Below, piece after piece: positions 59,927-64,000 of a stretch of 64,000 nucleotides of DNA. The stretch's first letter is position 1; the number at the start of each line of letters is the position of its first letter. Where the stretch lies: NCBI GenBank assembly GCA_020635655.1, contig JACJZI010000005.1:248001-312000 (forward strand), written 5' to 3'. The translations under genes were made by a program, and so were the position numbers. This DNA is from Flavobacteriales bacterium. Its GTDB lineage: Bacteria > Bacteroidota > Bacteroidia > Flavobacteriales_F > PHOS-HE28. The notes beneath the pieces were generated by a model. That model ran no database searches. It had not been told where the DNA came from and was given only the letters and a program-made list of their open reading frames with translations.

Positions 59927-60904
59927 TCAGATGGACAGGATCGCCTGTACCCGCAGCAGGTCGTGCTGGGGGGTCTTGCGGGTGTTGATGGCGATGTCGA
60001 ACGGGGTGAAGGTGACCTGGTCGTTCACCAATCCGAGCATGCCGCCATGCACGCCGTTCAGCAGTTGCTCCACCGCGGCAACACCCAGTCTGCTCGCCAG
60101 CACGCGATCGGTCACAGTGGGCGCGCCGCCCCTTTGCAGGTGGCCCAATACCGTGACGCGGATGTCATAGTGATCGAACCGTTCCTTCACCTTGCGGGCC
60201 ACGGTCAGCGCCCCGCCCTCCTCGTCGCCCTCGGCCACCACCACGATGCTTGACGATTTGGTCCTGCTGCCTTCCTCCAGTACCCGGACGAGTTCATCGA
60301 TCGTCTGCCGCTCTTCGGGTAGCATCACGTATTCAGCGCCGGCGGCCAATGCTGCGGACATGGCGATGAAACCGGTATCGCGCCCCATTACTTCGACGAA
60401 AAAGAGCCGGTCGTGCGAGGAGGCGGTGTCCCGGATCTTGTCGATGGCCTCCACGGCCGTATTGGTGGCGGTGTCGAACCCGATGGTCATGTCGGTGCCG
60501 CTCAGGTCGTTGTCGATCGTGCCGGGAAGACCGATCACGGGCATTCCATGCTCCTGTTCGAAGACCTTTGCGCCGGCGAAGGTGCCATCGCCTCCGATCA
60601 CCACCAGGGCATCGATCCCCTGTTCCTGCAGATGGGCCATCGCCCGCATGCGTCCCTCGGGCGTCCTGAATGCCGCACTCCGCGCTGAGCGGAGGATCGT
60701 CCCGCCGCGTTGGATGATGTTGCTGACGTCACGTGAACCGAGCGGCATGGACCGTCCGTTCACCATGCCATCGAAGCCTTCGATGATCCCTGTGATCCGC
60801 AGGTCGTTGTACAACGCCGAGCGCACCACTGCGCGGATCGCCGCGTTCATGCCGGGCGCGTCCCCGCCCGAGGTGAGCACACCGACATGTGCGGGCCGGT
60901 TCAT
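59927..60904 (-). CDS. pfkA: ATP-dependent 6-phosphofructokinase
   Basis: 325 residues. Family motifs are clear: GVLTSGGDAPGMNAAIRA, VIGGDGTFAGA (ATP site, GGDGT), PGTIDND with the catalytic Asp, DTATNTA, VMGRDTGFIA and GHLQRGG. GGDGT followed by PGTIDND indicates the bacterial ATP-PFK A group, about 320 residues, rather than a PPi-dependent enzyme. It commits fructose 6-phosphate to glycolysis in the cytoplasm. Its start overlaps the stop of the upstream secreted Asp-box protein gene by 4 bp (ATGA), an unusual operon partner. Confidence 0.93.
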   Translation of the reverse strand: MNRPAHVGVLTSGGDAPGMNAAIRAVVRSALYNDLRITGIIEGFDGMVNGRSMPLGSRDVSNIIQRGGTILRSARSAAFRTPEGRMRAMAHLQEQGIDALVVIGGDGTFAGAKVFEQEHGMPVIGLPGTIDNDLSGTDMTIGFDTATNTAVEAIDKIRDTASSHDRLFFVEVMGRDTGFIAMSAALAAGAEYVMLPEERQTIDELVRVLEEGSRTKSSSIVVVAEGDEEGGALTVARKVKERFDHYDIRVTVLGHLQRGGAPTVTDRVLASRLGVAAVEQLLNGVHGGMLGLVNDQVTFTPFDIAINTRKTPQHDLLRVQAILSI

Positions 60905-62118
60905 TCCACGACGGCGGTACCCAGGACCTGCATCCGGGTCGCACCCTGTTCCGCGATCAGCACCCGATACACGCCGGCATCCAGTGCGGATACATCGAAC
61001 GTGTTGTCACCGATCCCCACGTTGTTGACGTGGCGTACCACGCGTCCGTCCGAGGTGATCAGCAGGAGCGACGCGGCCGTGGGGACCTTGTTCAAGTGCA
61101 CGACGATCCGGTCATATGTGACCGTCGGGCCGGTCCAGCCGTCCAGGGGTGCCGGGTCGTTCACGTCCACATTGGTGCCGGTGATCGAATAGATGTCGAA
61201 CAGCGCACTGCAATACAGGATGTTCCCGTCCACGAAGAACTCCTCCTGTGCACCGGCGTCCACGGCACCGAAGCCCGTGTTGTAGGCCGCCCAGGTGGAT
61301 CCATTGTCCGTGGAGCGGTAGCACGCGTTCGCCGTACCGCTGAGCGCGAACAGCATCCCGTCGAACGCGACGATCTCGCCATCCGTCGGATTTGCGGGAT
61401 CGCCGGTGGCATCGTTCCAGGTACCGCCATTGTTGGTGGAATAGCGGTACCCGAACGTGGAGGTGATCACCAGCCGATTGCTGATGCTGGCCAGGCCATA
61501 GACCGAATAATTGGCGCTCGACAGGGCCGTCCAGCTCAACCCCAGGTCCGTGGAGGTCCAAAGACCGACGCTGCTGCTGGCATAGATGGTGCCGCCCACG
61601 CGCGTCAGGTGGTACACCGTCGCATTGCTGCTCATTCCGCTGTGACCGATGTTCCAGGTGCTACCGGCATTGTCCGTCCTATAGATGCCCCCGCCATTGG
61701 CGATCGACGCGCTGAACACCGCGAACGTGACGCCGGAGAAGGTGAAGAACTTGTTCACGTAGTTGGTGGTGGAAAAGGGCATCGTACCGTTCATGATGGT
61801 CCAGTTCGCAGCAGCGTTGTCGCTCCGGAAAACGCCGTTCTGCGTGCCCGCGAACAGGTGGGTGCCATCGGTGCCCACGGACCGGACATAGTAGCTGGAC
61901 CCCGACTGGGTCAGGCCGGTGTTCGCCGAGGTCCAGGAGGTCCCGCCGGTGACGCTCTTCTTCACGCCGTTCGGATAACTGGCCGCGTACAGGTCGCCGT
62001 TGAGCGATGTCATGCTCTGGATGCTGGTGATCCCGCTATTGAGCGGGGTCCATTGGGCCAGAGCCAGCTGACCGGTCACGAGAAGGAGCAGGGAGAGAAG
62101 GTGTCGTTGTTCACGCAT
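60901..62118 (-). CDS. Secreted Asp-box (BNR) beta-propeller protein with weak T9SS-type C terminus
   Basis: 405 residues with signal peptide to about LALAQ. Residues ~25-310 hold repeated Asp-box motifs: TGGTSWTSANTG, SDNAAANWTIMNG, TDNAGSTWNIGHSG, STDLGLSWTALS, STNNGGTWNDATG, STDNGSTWAAYNTG. Such blades occur in sialidase-like and photosystem-assembly-like propellers; catalytic residues for glycosidase activity are not evident. The C-terminal ~80 residues (LLLITSDGRVV, FDVSALDAGVYRVLI) resemble a type A T9SS sorting domain, although no PNP motif precedes them. First gene of a two-gene unit with pfkA. Confidence 0.78.
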   Translation of the reverse strand: MREQRHLLSLLLLVTGQLALAQWTPLNSGITSIQSMTSLNGDLYAASYPNGVKKSVTGGTSWTSANTGLTQSGSSYYVRSVGTDGTHLFAGTQNGVFRSDNAAANWTIMNGTMPFSTTNYVNKFFTFSGVTFAVFSASIANGGGIYRTDNAGSTWNIGHSGMSSNATVYHLTRVGGTIYASSSVGLWTSTDLGLSWTALSSANYSVYGLASISNRLVITSTFGYRYSTNNGGTWNDATGDPANPTDGEIVAFDGMLFALSGTANACYRSTDNGSTWAAYNTGFGAVDAGAQEEFFVDGNILYCSALFDIYSITGTNVDVNDPAPLDGWTGPTVTYDRIVVHLNKVPTAASLLLITSDGRVVRHVNNVGIGDNTFDVSALDAGVYRVLIAEQGATRMQVLGTAVVE

Positions 62119-62137
62119 GATACGAGGAAGCTTGCCG

Positions 62138-62145
62138 CGAATTTA
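62138..62145 (-). promoter_or_regulatory. Near-consensus -7 element, TAAATTCG
   Basis: One mismatch to TAnnTTTG, 19 bp before ATG 62118 of the Asp-box protein gene. Probable promoter of the Asp-box/pfkA pair. Confidence 0.38.
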
Positions 62146-62171
62146 CACGGCCCATGCGTGGTGCGTCGGGA

Positions 62172-62546
62172 TCAGGTCGAGCCTTTTTTCGAGGCGATCT
62201 CGCGGTGCATCTCCTGCAATCGCACCCGCAATGCCCTGAATGTGACGCACTCCTTGTCGAGCAGGGCCCCCAGCATCTGGCCGATCCGATAGCCGGGTGT
62301 CCCTGAGGAGGGGCCGGCATGCAACAGCTCCCTCACGGCGTAAGGATGCTCAATGACCGCGTTCTCCAGACAGGTGCTCACGGAACCCTCCACGGTCGCG
62401 TCGGTCGCACGGGGATCAATGGCATCGACACAGCCGCAGAGGTCGGCACTAAGCCGCGCCAGGTCCGTGGCCTGGGCACTGGTCCGACCGGATAGGCAGA
62501 GCCACGCGAACGGAACGAGAAGCAACATCCACCCCGGTCGAGCCAT
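62172..62546 (-). CDS. Small secreted protein of unknown function
   Basis: 124 residues from ATG 62546. Signal peptide to about TSAQA. The mature part has four Cys (LCGCVDAIDP, STCLENAV, KECVTF) and a mostly helical pattern ending in a charged ALRVRLQEMHREIASKK. I do not recognise a family. A -7-like TACCTTTA lies 5 bp upstream. Neighbours are the Asp-box protein and a methyltransferase gene, both on the same strand. Confidence 0.65.
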   Translation of the reverse strand: MARPGWMLLLVPFAWLCLSGRTSAQATDLARLSADLCGCVDAIDPRATDATVEGSVSTCLENAVIEHPYAVRELLHAGPSSGTPGYRIGQMLGALLDKECVTFRALRVRLQEMHREIASKKGST

Positions 62547-62551
62547 CACCC

Positions 62552-62559
62552 TAAAGGTA
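62552..62559 (-). promoter_or_regulatory. Near-consensus -7 element, TACCTTTA
   Basis: One mismatch to TAnnTTTG, 5 bp before ATG 62546. The tight spacing matches other elements in this window. Confidence 0.38.
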
Positions 62560-62561
62560 GG

Positions 62562-63287
62562 TCAGGTCGTTCGATCGCGTTGGGGATGTGATGGACGGTT
62601 CGCACGATCCATCGTGGACGGGTCTTCACGCACCAATTGGAAGACCACCTGTGGTTCGCCCCAGCGTGATCGTTCATGCAGCGTCACCGCGCGAAGTCCG
62701 GATCCCTTTGCCAGTGCCCAGATCGGGTGCAGGTCCAGATCGCCACTGAGTACCATGTAGACCTCGGTTCCTGCCCTGACCCGCTCCGACAGGGATGGGA
62801 ACGACCGCCTGAAATGATCCAGGTCACGGCCGGCGAAGAACGCCCGTTCGGCGTCGTTGTCGGGATCACGGGAGTAGTAGGGTGGATTGATCGCGATCAC
62901 ATCGAAATGACCGGGCAGGTCGTCGAACAGGTCGGAACGCACGATATGCAGAGGCAGACCGGTGCGTTCGCGGTTCAGTTCCAGGTTGTGCAGGGCCGCC
63001 GGGTTGATGTCGCTCGCGGTGGCGTCGGCGCCGAGTCGCGCGGCCAGCAGGGCGATCAGTCCGGTTCCGGCGCCCAGTTCCAAGAAAGTACGGCCCTTGA
63101 GGTCCATCCCGCAGATGAAATCCGCGAGGGTGTGCGTGCTGAAAAAGAGGCCCGGATGGAACACGCCCGGCAGAACGATCAGGTCCAGCCCGTCGTACCG
63201 ATGGCGTCGGGGGCTTCGCCCATACCAGGCGTACCACCGGCGAAGGACGGGATGCATCGCATGAACAACGGCACCGCGCAGGCTCAT
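62562..63287 (-). CDS. SAM-dependent methyltransferase with NPPY motif
   Basis: 241 residues from ATG 63287, whose codon overlaps the upstream stop (ATGA). Class I methyltransferase motifs: FLELGAGTGLIALLAARLGA for SAM binding, TASDINPAALHN, and the catalytic-type NPPYY typical of enzymes that methylate amide or exocyclic nitrogen (HemK/PrmC, TrmN6 and RsmC-like groups). The target (tRNA, rRNA or protein) cannot be decided from sequence. It is probably co-transcribed with the radical SAM gene upstream. Confidence 0.8.
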   Translation of the reverse strand: MSLRGAVVHAMHPVLRRWYAWYGRSPRRHRYDGLDLIVLPGVFHPGLFFSTHTLADFICGMDLKGRTFLELGAGTGLIALLAARLGADATASDINPAALHNLELNRERTGLPLHIVRSDLFDDLPGHFDVIAINPPYYSRDPDNDAERAFFAGRDLDHFRRSFPSLSERVRAGTEVYMVLSGDLDLHPIWALAKGSGLRAVTLHERSRWGEPQVVFQLVREDPSTMDRANRPSHPQRDRTT

Positions 63288-64000
63288 TGCATCTCGAAAC
63301 CTTCGATCTCCGGCTGGCGGTAACGCCACAGTTTCTGCAGGGCCTTCAGCTCAAGAGGGCGGGCATAGGTGCGGGTCCTATAGCGCGGTGCGGCCAACGT
63401 GCGCATGATCCGCCGCTGCAACGGCGCCAGCTTGATGTCACTGATCGTCGGGAACCGACCGTTCAGCACCGTTTCGAAATCACGGATCCGATCCACGGCA
63501 CGTGGCGTAAGCCAGGGGGTCAGCGGGTTCTTGCGCAGGTCGAACTTCGCCCAGGCCGGGTCGAGCCAGTCCGTGAGGTGTTCGGGAAAGGCGAACCCGG
63601 CCGCCTTCACCTGCTCGAACAGCGCGCTACCCTCGGTGGGCACCGGGCTGTAGACGTAGATGATGATCTCGGTGGCCGGGTTCACTTCCTTCACCTTGCG
63701 GATGAACGCGATGTCGCGGTCGATCTGTTCCAGCACCTGCTTCTCGGTGGCTGCGGGGAAGCCGAGCACGAAGGAGTATTCCGGGATGATGTCGTGCCGG
63801 GCCATGCGATCGGCGAACCGCAGGATCTGTTCTCCGGACTGTGTGCCGCCCTTGTCCATGCGCGCGAGCTGCTCGTCATCGCCGCTCTCGGCCCCGAAGA
63901 AGATCATGCGGCAACCCGCCCGGCGCATCAGCGCAAGATGTTCATCGCTGTACTTGTCGATGGTGTCGATGCGTCCCTCGCCCCACCATTGCATGCCCTC
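63284..64000 (-). CDS. Radical SAM protein (B12-binding type), C-terminal part; 5' end outside window
   Basis: About 238 residues are visible; the N terminus, with any cobalamin-binding domain and the CxxxCxxC cluster, lies beyond the right edge. Seen: MRRAGCRMIFFGAESGDDEQL, split by function into the radical SAM barrel strand with GAES, then SFVLGFPAATEKQV and IIIYVYSPVPTEGS. These are the usual late-barrel motifs of B12-dependent radical SAM proteins related to hopanoid, magnesium-protoporphyrin or lipid methylases. Exact function is not assignable from this fragment. Confidence 0.78.
   Translation of the reverse strand, partial: EGMQWWGEGRIDTIDKYSDEHLALMRRAGCRMIFFGAESGDDEQLARMDKGGTQSGEQILRFADRMARHDIIPEYSFVLGFPAATEKQVLEQIDRDIAFIRKVKEVNPATEIIIYVYSPVPTEGSALFEQVKAAGFAFPEHLTDWLDPAWAKFDLRKNPLTPWLTPRAVDRIRDFETVLNGRFPTISDIKLAPLQRRIMRTLAAPRYRTRTYARPLELKALQKLWRYRQPEIEGFEMQ

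Noticed and set aside
1..64000. tRNA, rRNA or mobile-element genes
   Set aside because: Intergenic gaps are mostly under 60 bp; no cloverleaf, transposase or terminal inverted repeat was seen in the longer ones.

Overview
The window looks like a chromosomal piece of a GC-rich member of the Bacteroidota, probably related to Flavobacteriales. The evidence is five predicted type IX secretion system (T9SS) cargo proteins, a PorP/SprF-type outer-membrane protein, Bacteroidota-restricted families (DUF3822, DUF2490, a SMUG2-like glycosylase), and repeated matches to the Bacteroidota -7 promoter element TAnnTTTG close to start codons. I see no rRNA, tRNA, CRISPR array, insertion sequence or phage gene.

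Layout. (1) 1-2.6 kb, + strand: the end of an MbnP-like gene and two di-haem peroxidase lipoprotein genes. (2) 2.6-4.1 kb, - strand: a lipoamide-dehydrogenase-like flavoprotein without its redox cysteines. (3) 4.2-11.3 kb, + strand: a giant PKD-repeat T9SS cargo, a TPR/PD40 protein and a PorP/SprF protein. (4) 11.4-20.9 kb, - strand: Uup ABC-F, a PhyH-type dioxygenase, an SCO/DUF2490/lipoprotein operon, an acyl-CoA ligase, a SMUG2-like glycosylase, an LptF/G permease and Tgt. (5) 21.0-23.4 kb, + strand: glycosyltransferase, sigma factor and RsmG. (6) 23.4-31.0 kb: mostly - strand housekeeping genes (MsbA-like ABC exporter, SRPBCC protein, PyrE, thioredoxin-fold protein, CoaD, RsmD, DUF3822, a membrane protein) and one + strand Nudix gene. 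(7) 31.1-32.6 kb, + strand: a RecD-like helicase. (8) 32.6-43.9 kb, - strand: a compact biosynthetic cluster. (9) 44.2-62.1 kb: two paralogous giant Cys-rich repeat proteins (+), a 12-repeat T9SS cargo (-), and PfkA with an Asp-box secreted protein (-). (10) 62.2-64 kb, - strand: a small secreted protein, a methyltransferase and the end of a radical SAM gene.

The most distinctive locus is the three-gene assembly line at 32.6-43.9 kb. It encodes A-T-KS-AT-ACP-aminotransferase, then C-A-T-TE, then a 4'-phosphopantetheinyl transferase. The inferred logic is loading of one amino acid, one malonyl extension, reductive amination of the beta-keto group, coupling to a second amino acid and thioesterase release. 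That would give a small beta-amino (possibly vicinal diamino) dipeptide-like product.

The second notable region is the giant surface-protein island. Two neighbouring paralogues share a head that resembles a gingipain (C25) fold with both catalytic positions changed. Each carries a long Cys-rich repeat deck followed by thrombospondin type 3 repeats and a T9SS sorting domain. The decks contain very recent in-frame DNA duplications: a 351-bp period in one gene, nested 207/330/744-bp periods in the other.
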